Assembly (NCBI RefSeq): GCF_008933605.1
Contig: NZ_WBUS01000010.1
Location: 1 to 48,143, forward strand
Length of the DNA stretch: 48,143 nt
Direction: 5' to 3'
Source: Albidovulum sp.
GTDB taxonomy: Bacteria > Pseudomonadota > Alphaproteobacteria > Rhodobacterales > Rhodobacteraceae
In this document: in pieces, positions 16,386 through 24,064 of the stretch
Layout of the letters: each line of letters opens with the position of its first letter
Position numbering within the stretch: the stretch's first letter is position 1
Program-made: the position numbers and the translations under genes
The notes under the pieces: model-generated
Told to the model about the DNA's origin: nothing
The model's database searches: none
The model's input: only the letters and a program-made list of their open reading frames with translations

Positions 16386-17131
16386 TGGCCACGCACAACG
16401 ACGAACCGACCCTGAACCTCGTCTACCGCCCGAACGGGCAAGTGGTGAACGAAACGGACGGCGATCCCGCCATCCCGCGCGTGACGGGGTATCAGCGGTT
16501 TATGATTGCAGCGGACCTCGGGCAGGCGAACGACTACAGCGCCGTGGTCGCATTGAAGGATGAGGCGCTGCCCATCGTCGACGACGGCAAGGTGATCGTC
16601 GGCCCGCGCAATCGTACTGTCGTTTACGCCGACCGCTTTCGCGGCGTGTCCTACGTCGACGTGGTCGAGCACCTGATCCGCCTCAAGAACGCGCACCCGT
16701 TCGGCGGCAAGTCGGACCTCGCCATCGACGGCACGAGCATCGGTCGCGTCGTGTCGGACATGCTGTTCTCCCAGAACGTCCCGCACTGGGCCATCCAGAT
16801 GACGGGTGGGCAGGAATGGCGCAAGGCGTCGTCGGGCGGTGGGCGCTACGTGAACGCGGGCAAGACGTTCATGATCGAGAACGCCGCCGTCCTGTTCGCG
16901 AGCGGCGACGTGAAGTTCGCGCCCGATCTCGCCCTGCGCCCAGACATCGAGGCGGACCTTGCATCGTTCACGACGATGACCACCGCCGCGGGCAATCAGA
17001 TCATCACGCAATCGCGCTCGACCGCCGGTCACGGCGACCTCGGGATTGCGCTCATCGTCGCCATGTTCGCGTCGCAGTACCTGAAACCGCGCAGCATCAT
17101 CAGTCAGGCGCAGTTGCGCGGATGGCATTGA
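16385..17131 (+). CDS. Terminase large subunit, nuclease half (separate gene)
   Basis: A 248-residue RNase H-fold nuclease. Acidic motifs appear in order: MIAADLGQAND (D44), LAIDGTSIGR (D115) and HGDLGIAL (D218), matching the C-terminal headful/cos nuclease of phage large terminases. It starts at ATG 16385, overlapping the ATPase gene's stop by 1 bp, and begins with about 35 residues of linker. Each half is a whole domain, so this looks like a real gene split rather than a recent frameshift. Combined length (about 511 residues) is normal for a TerL. Confidence 0.82.
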   Translation: MATHNDEPTLNLVYRPNGQVVNETDGDPAIPRVTGYQRFMIAADLGQANDYSAVVALKDEALPIVDDGKVIVGPRNRTVVYADRFRGVSYVDVVEHLIRLKNAHPFGGKSDLAIDGTSIGRVVSDMLFSQNVPHWAIQMTGGQEWRKASSGGGRYVNAGKTFMIENAAVLFASGDVKFAPDLALRPDIEADLASFTTMTTAAGNQIITQSRSTAGHGDLGIALIVAMFASQYLKPRSIISQAQLRGWH

Positions 17132-17223
17132 ATTTCTATCGCGATCAGGTGCTCCGAAGGGCACGGGAAAGCTCTCGATACGAATCAGTCTCCGGGGCCG
17201 AATTTTTTGCCGGCCAGGAATAG
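17122..17223 (+). pseudogene. 33-residue truncated gene after the terminase (portal position)
   Basis: ATG 17122 overlaps the terminase end by 10 bp and opens a frame that stops at 17223 after 33 residues (MALNFYRDQVLRRARESS...). In complete phages the portal gene follows TerL here. The base composition drops from the phage-like style to the lower-GC cargo within this stub. It is best read as the first codons of a lost head gene joined to foreign DNA, though portal identity cannot be shown from so few residues. Confidence 0.4.
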
Positions 17224-17313
17224 CCAGGTAGTTTCAAGACCTTAGACAAGGCCCTTGCGCAGATTATGTGTTTCGATTCATATACTTAAATAATAGCAGG
17301 GATCGCCTGCATC

Positions 17314-18546
17314 ATGCGGGCAGTCAATATGGACGATCTTAGCGCGAATTTGGATATCGAACGCAGTCCAGCACAACGCCTTGTTGACGCCGCGCGTGAC
17401 CAGAAGCGTGTGAAAGGTCTCACCCATGAGTTCTATCGCTATCCGGCGCGTTTCTCACCCACCTTTGTCCGGAGCGCGATAGAGACGTTCACCCGCCCCG
17501 GGGATTGGGTTGTGGACCCGTTCGCGGGTGGAGGTACCACGCTGGTCGAAGCCATGGCCATGGGACGCAATGCTCTTGGCATTGATATCAGTTCACTTTC
17601 ATCGTTCCTTTGCGAGGCCAAGACGCAGGTCTTGGATGATCGGGACGTGAGTGCCTTCGCGTGCTGGATGGAGCGCATTGACACGACTATCAACATGCAC
17701 GCACCCAGCGAGCGCCACGACGAATACGCCGATGCCGGCTACTATCGCAATTTGGACGGCCCGGAGTTCTGGCGACTGCGCAAAGCCATTGAGCAAGCTC
17801 TGTCCGCTGCTGAGAAGCTGCACCGCAGGCAAGCCCATGTGCTCGCGCGTTGCGTGGTCCTTAGGACGGCTCAATGGGCGCTGGACTCTCGCAAGACCCG
17901 ACCGTCGGTCAAAGCCTTCAAATCCTACATGCACAAGCAAGCTGGGCTCATGCTGGACGCAGCTCTTGAGTTTCGTGAGCAGATACATGGGCTCGAACTG
18001 GCACACCCGCCTAAGGCAATTAGTCTCAACAGAACGACGGCAGGAGCAGAAAAAGAAGAGCTCGTCGCTCAGGTTTGCCCCCCGAAGTTAATCGTTACGT
18101 CGCCCCCGTATCCCGGCATCCATGTGCTCTATCATCGTTGGCAGGTCGATGGCAGAAAGGAAGCGCCGGCGCCGTTTTGGATCGCAGGCAAACTCGACGG
18201 AGCCGGATCGAGCTACTACACGCTCGGAGATCGAAAGAATCCTAATCTTCAATCATATTTCGACAATCTCAAAGCTACGTTTGACTCCGTGGCAGCCATG
18301 GCGGGACGAGAGACCACTATAGTGCAGATGGTAGCCTTCTCTAAGCCTGATTGGCAGCTCCCGAAATACCTCGAAGTGATGGAAGAGTGCGGCTTGGAAG
18401 AGCATCGCCCTTGGGATGCGCCGCTCGAAGATGATGATGGGCGGTTGTGGCGTGATGTGCCTAGCCGCCGCTGGCATGCCCATCAGAAATCGCATGCGCC
18501 TGGCGCACGTGAAGTTGTTCTGGTGCACAAGAAGGCCGGCCCCTAG
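17314..18546 (+). CDS. DNA methyltransferase (N4-cytosine/N6-adenine type)
   Basis: A 410-residue amino-methyltransferase. An N-terminal HEFYRYPARFSP segment resembles the YPAKF motif of N4-cytosine enzymes. The SAM-binding motif DPFAGGGTT is at 68-76 and the catalytic TSPPYPG at 262-268. About 185 residues separate them, a long insertion that may hold the target-recognition region. Motif order is SAM site before catalytic site. The start may be 17314 or ATG 17329. It converges tail-to-tail, overlapping by 4 bp, with the GHKL ATPase gene. The AT-rich upstream sequence (17270-17300) probably holds its own promoter. It would mark element or host DNA. Confidence 0.85.
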   Translation: MRAVNMDDLSANLDIERSPAQRLVDAARDQKRVKGLTHEFYRYPARFSPTFVRSAIETFTRPGDWVVDPFAGGGTTLVEAMAMGRNALGIDISSLSSFLCEAKTQVLDDRDVSAFACWMERIDTTINMHAPSERHDEYADAGYYRNLDGPEFWRLRKAIEQALSAAEKLHRRQAHVLARCVVLRTAQWALDSRKTRPSVKAFKSYMHKQAGLMLDAALEFREQIHGLELAHPPKAISLNRTTAGAEKEELVAQVCPPKLIVTSPPYPGIHVLYHRWQVDGRKEAPAPFWIAGKLDGAGSSYYTLGDRKNPNLQSYFDNLKATFDSVAAMAGRETTIVQMVAFSKPDWQLPKYLEVMEECGLEEHRPWDAPLEDDDGRLWRDVPSRRWHAHQKSHAPGAREVVLVHKKAGP

Positions 18547-21101
18547 GCGCTTTCTTCCAGCCCTTCGACCGCATCATCAACTTCCAAATCGCTTGATCCA
18601 AGAGAGATCAGCGCCGGAACAAATGGCGCTAAGGCGCGGCATGTGCGCTCTACCCGATCTTCAATGGTCTCTACTGGCGCGTCGTCGCCGCTAGTCTCAA
18701 GCCTTTTGACCCGCTTATCTTCCAAGATCATGGACAGGCCAATTAGAACATTTGCATACATGAACTGTTCACGCAGCAGAGCGGTAGATTCCTTCGAAAG
18801 CCGCTTTAGTTTGGCTTCACTCTCCAAAGGCATGTTGTCCATGTTGACCTTGAACTCATAGAACTCCGAAGTTTCATCCTTGGAATAGCCAAGAGACTCA
18901 ATCTTCATTGCCGTGAATTCATCAAAGCCTTCGATATCCCAATCATCGCGATAGACGCGCTTAATATTGGGCGATTCCAACTCACTGGGTCTTTCACGCT
19001 CTGCGCCGTCTTTGTCTTTTGGTGGTTGTCTATCACCGCCGCCGCCCGAGTGTTTTTCGGCCTTAGGCTGGATCTTTACCTTGATGTGATTTTCAAAGAG
19101 CCGGTGAACGTCGTCTGTGCGCGCTATGAATTCAATGTCGTCGCCGACAGCGGCTCCGCTCGGCAAATCTACCATGACGGTCGCAATGCCATTCTTCAGG
19201 TTTGGACCGACGGGGCTAGCCTTGAACTCCGCGCCATCGCCATCCTTCCACGTGAGATCGAATGAGCCACGATCCGCTGCACGTGTGAAATAGTCATTGC
19301 GGGCGTCTGTCTCGAATGTCAGGCGCATGCGGTTATTGATCGGACAAGATCTGCTCTGGGTCTGACCGTACTCGACACCTTTGTTCTTGAAGAAGGTGGG
19401 ATAGACCTCGCCTTTGAAATCCTCTTTGGGATCGCTGCCTGTGGCCACGGTCTTGAATGGGGCCGATATGCGCTGCCCTAGCTTCAAAAGCGTTGTCAAG
19501 TTAGGCGAACTCTTGATCAAGGATTGCAGAACATCCGTAAGCGGCTGATCATTCTGAAGACGCTCCTGCATACGCTCCTGCTGGCGCTTGTTGCGGAGCT
19601 CTTTTAGCTCGTGGCAGTCGCGGATTGCCTTCTCGAGCGAGTCCACAAGCTCATGCTTGAATTCGTTGTCAGCGAGTCGGTCCCGACTCGGCATAAACAA
19701 ATCCTCACGCGTGATGTTAGATAGATCATCACACTCAACGAATACCAAAAGATCATCTGCCAACGGCTTCATCTTCACTGCATCGCGGCGGAAGAAGTCT
19801 TTTGGCAAGCTTCCCTGGGTTTGGCCGTTACGGAGGAATACGATACCTTCACGTTTTCGATAGCCGCGTACCCCGCCAAGCTTCTTAGCACTAATTGGCG
19901 TATCTTCGTCATTATCATCGTCGTCGGGGTCTTCCTTCGTTGACCCTGCCTGAACGAACGCGAAGACATTGGCGATGAGCTTTTCGCCCCCGGGTTGGAA
20001 AGGAATGCGAACCGGAAATCCGGCTTCCACGTTGTCGCTGTCCTTGATCCTGCGAAGTAGTCCAGAGACGGTCGTGCGGCGACTTCCGACGTCTAGATAC
20101 TTTCCAGCTTTGTTGGTGCGGTATTCGTAGAAGCGCACTGGGAGAGCAATCTCGGGCAAGAGAAGGTCTAAACGGCTCAAAAGACTCTTGCCGCGCAAGA
20201 TGTTCGAGCGTTCACCGAGGAAGTTGTAGTCAAACATCTTGATCGCCGTTCCATAAGTTGCCTCACGGCCATATGGACTTTCGTCATCGGGATAGATGCC
20301 AAAGCTGTCAGCGCTAAAAGATAGAACGCCGCCATGGCGTTCAGGTGTACTCTCACCCACTCCGACAGGAGCAAGATAGGTGTAAACAGAATTCTTTGGC
20401 GCACCATGCTCGCCGCTCGGGAATTCACGGCGCACAATTGTAAAACACCACTCATGATCACGTGGAGATGCGTGCTCATCCAAGAATGCCGGATTACGTT
20501 TAGAAATTACGAGTTGGAGGTTGTTCTTGCCACAGAAACGAAGTGCACCAGTGCCACCCTGGTTGAACTGACCCTGAACGAAGGGAATGTACTGCTTATT
20601 GCTCTTTGAGAGTGACAGAATGGTATCAGGGAGTTTGTCAGGGCTTTGGCCCTCACCGCAATCCGAGATAGTGATATTGAGGCCTTCAGGGCGTATACCT
20701 GTAGCCGTCAGAGTAATGCCATCCGCTATTTCGCGTGTCTTCTGTGCGCCCCAATCTTCGATGTAACCGCCAGTCGCGATCTTCTCACCTGTGCTGTTCT
20801 CAAAAAAGCGGGCGACGGCAGCTCGGATCGTGGGCGGCGCTTCTGCGCCTGCCGGATCAATGCCGCGCATTCGACATTCGTTAATCAGTCGCGCGTCGAC
20901 GGAATTGACAATCTTTTCCGCCAGCGCCGCTTCGGCCAAGCTTTGTTGATTGCCACTTTGGCCCCAATTGTTCTCAACATCCCCGTAGTGACGCCAGAGT
21001 GCTGGTTTATCCCAATAGCCATGCTTTTTAAGGAGCGTGATTATCTCGCCCTCGCTGTCGGCGCGCAACAAATCAGTGCAAAACTTTCGGTTGTCACTCA
21101 T
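18543..21101 (-). CDS. GHKL ATPase of MORC/MutL-like type, candidate defence effector
   Basis: An 852-residue protein with an N-terminal GHKL (Bergerat) ATPase domain: N-box EKIVNSVDA (62-70), DCGEGQSPD (147-155) and the Gly-rich lid GQFNQGGTGALRFCG (177-191). A long middle region has an acidic loop (about 395-405) and a basic coiled segment. The C-terminal region ends in helices with no recognised nuclease motif. GHKL proteins related to MutL and MORC are known in bacterial restriction-modification-like operons, where they may move on or loop DNA. Paired with a methyltransferase and a small protein, it may sense or restrict unmodified DNA. That function is inferred. Confidence 0.75.
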   Translation of the reverse strand: MSDNRKFCTDLLRADSEGEIITLLKKHGYWDKPALWRHYGDVENNWGQSGNQQSLAEAALAEKIVNSVDARLINECRMRGIDPAGAEAPPTIRAAVARFFENSTGEKIATGGYIEDWGAQKTREIADGITLTATGIRPEGLNITISDCGEGQSPDKLPDTILSLSKSNKQYIPFVQGQFNQGGTGALRFCGKNNLQLVISKRNPAFLDEHASPRDHEWCFTIVRREFPSGEHGAPKNSVYTYLAPVGVGESTPERHGGVLSFSADSFGIYPDDESPYGREATYGTAIKMFDYNFLGERSNILRGKSLLSRLDLLLPEIALPVRFYEYRTNKAGKYLDVGSRRTTVSGLLRRIKDSDNVEAGFPVRIPFQPGGEKLIANVFAFVQAGSTKEDPDDDDNDEDTPISAKKLGGVRGYRKREGIVFLRNGQTQGSLPKDFFRRDAVKMKPLADDLLVFVECDDLSNITREDLFMPSRDRLADNEFKHELVDSLEKAIRDCHELKELRNKRQQERMQERLQNDQPLTDVLQSLIKSSPNLTTLLKLGQRISAPFKTVATGSDPKEDFKGEVYPTFFKNKGVEYGQTQSRSCPINNRMRLTFETDARNDYFTRAADRGSFDLTWKDGDGAEFKASPVGPNLKNGIATVMVDLPSGAAVGDDIEFIARTDDVHRLFENHIKVKIQPKAEKHSGGGGDRQPPKDKDGAERERPSELESPNIKRVYRDDWDIEGFDEFTAMKIESLGYSKDETSEFYEFKVNMDNMPLESEAKLKRLSKESTALLREQFMYANVLIGLSMILEDKRVKRLETSGDDAPVETIEDRVERTCRALAPFVPALISLGSSDLEVDDAVEGLEESA

Positions 21102-21128
21102 AAGGGATGATCCAGTTTCTGGGGTAAT

Positions 21129-21398
21129 TTAGAGTTTAAAATCTACGCCATCTGAAGATTTGGTGGTCTTCATGCGATTTTTCAGGGCTTCGATCTCATC
21201 GGTCAACGCCTTCACGATCTTCCGCACGTCGGCATCGTCGTACTCGTAGGCGTTGCGGTTGCCCAGCTTTCCGATGATCCGAATGGCCTTGATGGCGTTC
21301 ACAGTCCGGCTCTCAGCAAATTTGACGAACTTGTCGCGCTTGGACGCGTCGGCGGCATTGGAACTTCCGTCAGCAACCTTGAGGGCGGCGTTGGACAT
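21129..21398 (-). CDS. Small helical protein upstream of the GHKL ATPase (89 residues)
   Basis: Starts at ATG 21398 with AAGGAG 9 bp upstream and ends 27 bp before the GHKL gene on the same strand, so the two form an operon. The product has a low-complexity N-terminus and a helical Lys/Asp/Arg-rich body (NAIKAIRIIGKLGNRNAYEY, then a coiled VRKIVKALTDEIEALK). No family is recognised. Candidate roles are partner, regulator or immunity factor of the ATPase. Confidence 0.7.
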   Translation of the reverse strand: MSNAALKVADGSSNAADASKRDKFVKFAESRTVNAIKAIRIIGKLGNRNAYEYDDADVRKIVKALTDEIEALKNRMKTTKSSDGVDFKL

Positions 21399-21682
21399 CT
21401 CTTGGACTCCTTTGGCATGCTGTTTCGCCAAAGTCTGCGGAAATTGCGCTTCGTAGTCAAGATGTGGGCAGTAATTTAGACGACAAACCGCCCGTTGTAG
21501 CGCGCACTTATCACCCCATAATTTGATGCAAGGTTCCGTCGTTGTTGGGAAAATGTATGGTGCAGCGGTGCAGACGATGGCCGCAAAATGAGTAGGATGC
21601 AGCTCATAGAATCCGCGAGAGTGCGTAAAATAGGTCGTAAATTACACTGTGTTTTGCTCGCTAAGAGCCCAGAATCGGTGGC

Positions 21683-22114
21683 TCAGACGGGTGATTCTCC
21701 CGCCAAAACATGGCTGAAGGAACGGGATTCAGGTCGCTTGCTAAGTCTTCGACGGTCCATTTCGTTGAGCGAGGGAGACCATCCAGACTGGCGCTCCGCA
21801 AGAGACAAGCGCCACACGTTCAGTTTGCGGCCCGACCGCTTCGTGTGCTCGACATCGAACAGGTCGAAGCCTTTCTTCTCGTACCACGCGTTGGACGGAA
21901 GGTCGGCGGGGCACTTGGCTTGGACGAACGTCGCCTCGTGCTCGCACCCGTATTCGAACAGGCGTTCGAGCAGTTGCGAGCCGACGCCCGGTTTCGCCGA
22001 CACGATGGTGTAGATCGTGATCTGCTTGTCGAGGCGCAGGCGAAATTCGCACAGGCCGCCGTCGACGATGAACAACCACCCCTTGTCGGCGGCTTCACGC
22101 ATTGCCAGAAGCAT
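21683..22114 (-). CDS. GNAT-family N-acetyltransferase, C-terminus probably altered
   Basis: A 143-residue acetyl-CoA-dependent N-acetyltransferase with the CoA-binding GVGSQLLERLF and a C-terminal NAWYEKKGFDLFDVE typical of GNAT folds. ATG 22114 follows GGGAGAGG. Such genes occur in phage late regions. The last 35-40 residues (Ser/Arg-rich tail) do not look like the fold, and base composition changes there. The 3' end may have been replaced when the cargo was inserted. Confidence 0.7.
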   Translation of the reverse strand: MLLAMREAADKGWLFIVDGGLCEFRLRLDKQITIYTIVSAKPGVGSQLLERLFEYGCEHEATFVQAKCPADLPSNAWYEKKGFDLFDVEHTKRSGRKLNVWRLSLAERQSGWSPSLNEMDRRRLSKRPESRSFSHVLAGESPV

Positions 22115-22397
22115 CGGCCCTCTCCCAATATTGCAGCGCACCTTTCGCGCCGGTCTGCGCATATCCACGCGACGCCAGCACAGCGATCTCGGGCGCGGTT
22201 TCGTGTAGACTGATCTTCACGCGCCGCCCGTCCGCGATGCGCTCAAGGTGCGCCATCAGGTTCAGGGTCGCGGCGTCGTTGAGCGAGAAGAACGCGGTGC
22301 TGCTGACGTGATCGCCGTTGTCTGTGAACGTGAAAAAGGCATCGTCGATGAACTCGACGCGGCCCTTCTGCATGGCGGAATGTAGAACTTCAAACAT
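22095..22397 (-). CDS. Hypothetical protein with GNAT-like C-terminal half (100 residues)
   Basis: Starts at ATG 22397 after GGAG, overlapping the upstream gene by 8 bp and the downstream GNAT gene by 20 bp. The C-terminal half (HETAPEIAVLASRGYAQTG) resembles the last helices and strand of a GNAT domain, so it could be a divergent acetyltransferase or a partner of the next one. The N-terminal half is unrecognised. Confidence 0.6.
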   Translation of the reverse strand: MFEVLHSAMQKGRVEFIDDAFFTFTDNGDHVSSTAFFSLNDAATLNLMAHLERIADGRRVKISLHETAPEIAVLASRGYAQTGAKGALQYWERADASGNA

Positions 22398-22866
22398 CCG
22401 CAGATCTCCGGTCTGCACGCGTCATCTGCTTGAGCGACGTTTGCGTGCGCTGCACGTCGTCTCGCATTTCGTCGCGCTTCTTCAAGCGGCGCTCGTACTG
22501 CGCGCGCCACTTGTCAGCGCGATCCACGACGAAGTGTTGATAGCGCGTGAACATGCGGTCGAAGTTCGGCTCTTCCTCGAGCAGTTCGAACAGGATGCGC
22601 CAATATTGTTCGACGTGCCCGTCTCGTATGCGCAAGTGGCGCACGTAGACGAAGCCGTCGTCGTTGACGCGCAGGGGGCAGTCCATCGACCCGTCATCTT
22701 TCGGGATCAGGAACGCCCAGTAGCGCATGGCCTTCGGGGGCGTCCAATACCGCACCGAGTAGTCGAATAGGTCGACGGGCTGCGGTCCAACGAACTGATC
22801 GAAATACTTCTTTCCGACGTGCGCACGATATTCGTCGAACGTCGGGCCTTTCTTGAGCGCGCCCAT
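22390..22866 (-). CDS. Unrecognised 158-residue element protein
   Basis: First gene of a three-gene minus-strand operon at the right end, with a strong AGGAGG ribosome site 5 bp before ATG 22866. The N-terminal part is rich in aromatic residues (YWTPPKAMRYWAF), and the C-terminal 60 residues form a charged coiled coil (RLKKRDEMRDDVQRTQ). No family is recognised. Codon use matches the packaging module, so it is native to the element rather than to the cargo. Confidence 0.65.
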   Translation of the reverse strand: MGALKKGPTFDEYRAHVGKKYFDQFVGPQPVDLFDYSVRYWTPPKAMRYWAFLIPKDDGSMDCPLRVNDDGFVYVRHLRIRDGHVEQYWRILFELLEEEPNFDRMFTRYQHFVVDRADKWRAQYERRLKKRDEMRDDVQRTQTSLKQMTRADRRSADV

Positions 22867-22960
22867 GTAACCTCCTGATTCTGCCTCGTGTTTGAACGTG
22901 GCAGTCGATCAGGGCGTGAATGGGGCGAGGGCGCACGAATCCGCCGCGCGTTTAAACGCT

Positions 22961-22981
22961 CGTTGCAAAAACGTTGCAAAA
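22961..22981 (+). repeat. Tandem CGTTGCAAAA pair near attR (candidate integrase arm sites)
   Basis: Copies at 22961-22970 and 22972-22981, centres 11 bp apart, in the same orientation as the pair near attL. A small hairpin follows (CGACCG, loop AAATG, CGGTCG at 22984-23000). Paired sites at both element ends match the layout of a tyrosine-integrase attP. Confidence 0.5.
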
Positions 22982-23050
22982 ATCGACCGAAATGCGGTCG
23001 CTCGTGAGCGCTCCGCCTCAGCCAAACTCTTGATTTCCTTGGAGATTTCA

Positions 23051-23103
23051 GTGGTGAGCCCGACAGGATTCGAACCTGTGACCCACTGATTAAAAGTCAG
23101 TTG
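23051..23103. repeat. attR: 53 bp direct repeat inside the intact tRNA-Lys
   Basis: Identical to 8778-8830. The element carries this copy of the tRNA 3' half and so rebuilds a complete gene on integration, while the original 3' half is left at the left end. Confidence 0.93.
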
Positions 23104-23127
23104 CTCTACCAACTGAGCTACGGGCCC
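23052..23127 (-). tRNA. tRNA-Lys (anticodon TTT)
   Basis: A 76-nucleotide tRNA with encoded CCA. The acceptor strand GGGCCCG pairs with CGGGCTC (one G-U pair at 2:71). The D arm (AGCTCAGTTGGTAGAGC), anticodon loop CTTTTAA and T arm (GGTTCGAATCC) are all present. The anticodon reads TTT (lysine). It is the integration target of the element and is restored by the element's own 3' half. Confidence 0.96.
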
Positions 23128-23224
23128 ATCACAGGGCGCCTCTTTATGAACGCGGCCCGGGCCGGTCAAGTGCAAAAGCAGGCGCCACTGGCAAATTCCC
23201 CGGACCGCGCGTATATGGCGCCGC

Positions 23225-24064
23225 ATGAAGGACGCGCGCCCCTCCGCAGGCCTGCCGTTCATGAAGATGCACGGTGCGGGCAACGACTTCGTGGTCATCG
23301 ATTCACGGGGGCGGGAGCCTGTAACCCATGCCCGGCTCGCGGCCGCGCTCGGGGACCGGCACCGCGGCGTGGGCTTTGACCAGCTCGCCGAGATCCGCGC
23401 GGCAGAGGGCGCCGACTACGCGCTCGACTTCTGGAACGCCGACGGCAGCCGGGCGGGGGCCTGCGGCAATGCCTCGCGCTGCGTGGCGGACTACATGATG
23501 GCCGTGCTCGGGCGCGACGAAGTGACCTTCACGACCGAGCGCGGGACGCTTGCGGCGGTGCGACGGGCGGACGGGCTCGTCAGCGTCAACATGGGCGATC
23601 CGATCCTCGATTGGCGCGGCGTGCCGCTCGCCGAGGAAGCGGACCTGATGCATCTGCCCCTGCCGGGCGATCCGGCGTCGGTCGGCATGGGCAACCCGCA
23701 CTGCGTCTTCTTCGTCCCCGACGCCGAGGCCGTCGATCTGGCGCGCGAGGGCGCCGCGGTGGAGCATCACCCGCTGTTTCCCAAGGCAACCAACGTCGAA
23801 TTCGCGAGCGTCACCGGCCCCGACCGGCTCAGGATGCGGGTCTGGGAGCGGGGCACGGGCATCACGCTCGCCTGCGGATCGGGCGCCTGCGCAACCGCCG
23901 TCGCCGCGCATCTGCGCGGCCTGACCGGCCGGCGGGTGAAGCTCGACCTTGACGGCGGCAGGCTGGAGATCGACTGGCAGGTGGACGGGGTCTGGATGGC
24001 CGGACCCACGGCGCATGTGTTCGACGCGGTGCTGACGCCCGCCTTCCTCGCCGAACACGCATGA
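23225..24064 (+). CDS. dapF: Diaminopimelate epimerase
   Basis: DapF converts LL- to meso-diaminopimelate for peptidoglycan and lysine. The protein has [11 protein letters not shown] near the N-terminus and the two catalytic cysteines in ACGNASRC and ACGSGACA. At 279 residues it is the usual length. The stop overlaps mtaB by 4 bp (ATGA). It begins shortly after tRNA-Lys and marks the return to chromosomal sequence. Confidence 0.96.
   Translation: MKDARPSAGLPFMKMHGAGNDFVVIDSRGREPVTHARLAAALGDRHRGVGFDQLAEIRAAEGADYALDFWNADGSRAGACGNASRCVADYMMAVLGRDEVTFTTERGTLAAVRRADGLVSVNMGDPILDWRGVPLAEEADLMHLPLPGDPASVGMGNPHCVFFVPDAEAVDLAREGAAVEHHPLFPKATNVEFASVTGPDRLRMRVWERGTGITLACGSGACATAVAAHLRGLTGRRVKLDLDGGRLEIDWQVDGVWMAGPTAHVFDAVLTPAFLAEHA

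Larger units (their letters stand above)
8778..23103. mobile_element. 14.3 kb integrated element in tRNA-Lys (prophage remnant or phage satellite)
   Basis: The element is bounded by exact 53 bp direct repeats made of the CCA end through the anticodon arm of tRNA-Lys(TTT). It encodes an integrase just inside the left end, an AlpA-like protein, a terminase module, a cargo of methyltransferase plus GHKL ATPase, and many unrecognised small genes. No capsid, portal, tail, primase or lysis gene is recognisable. Base composition and codon use differ from the flanking chromosome, most clearly in the cargo at about 17230-21680. It is either a decayed prophage or a satellite that keeps packaging functions only. 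Confidence 0.88.
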
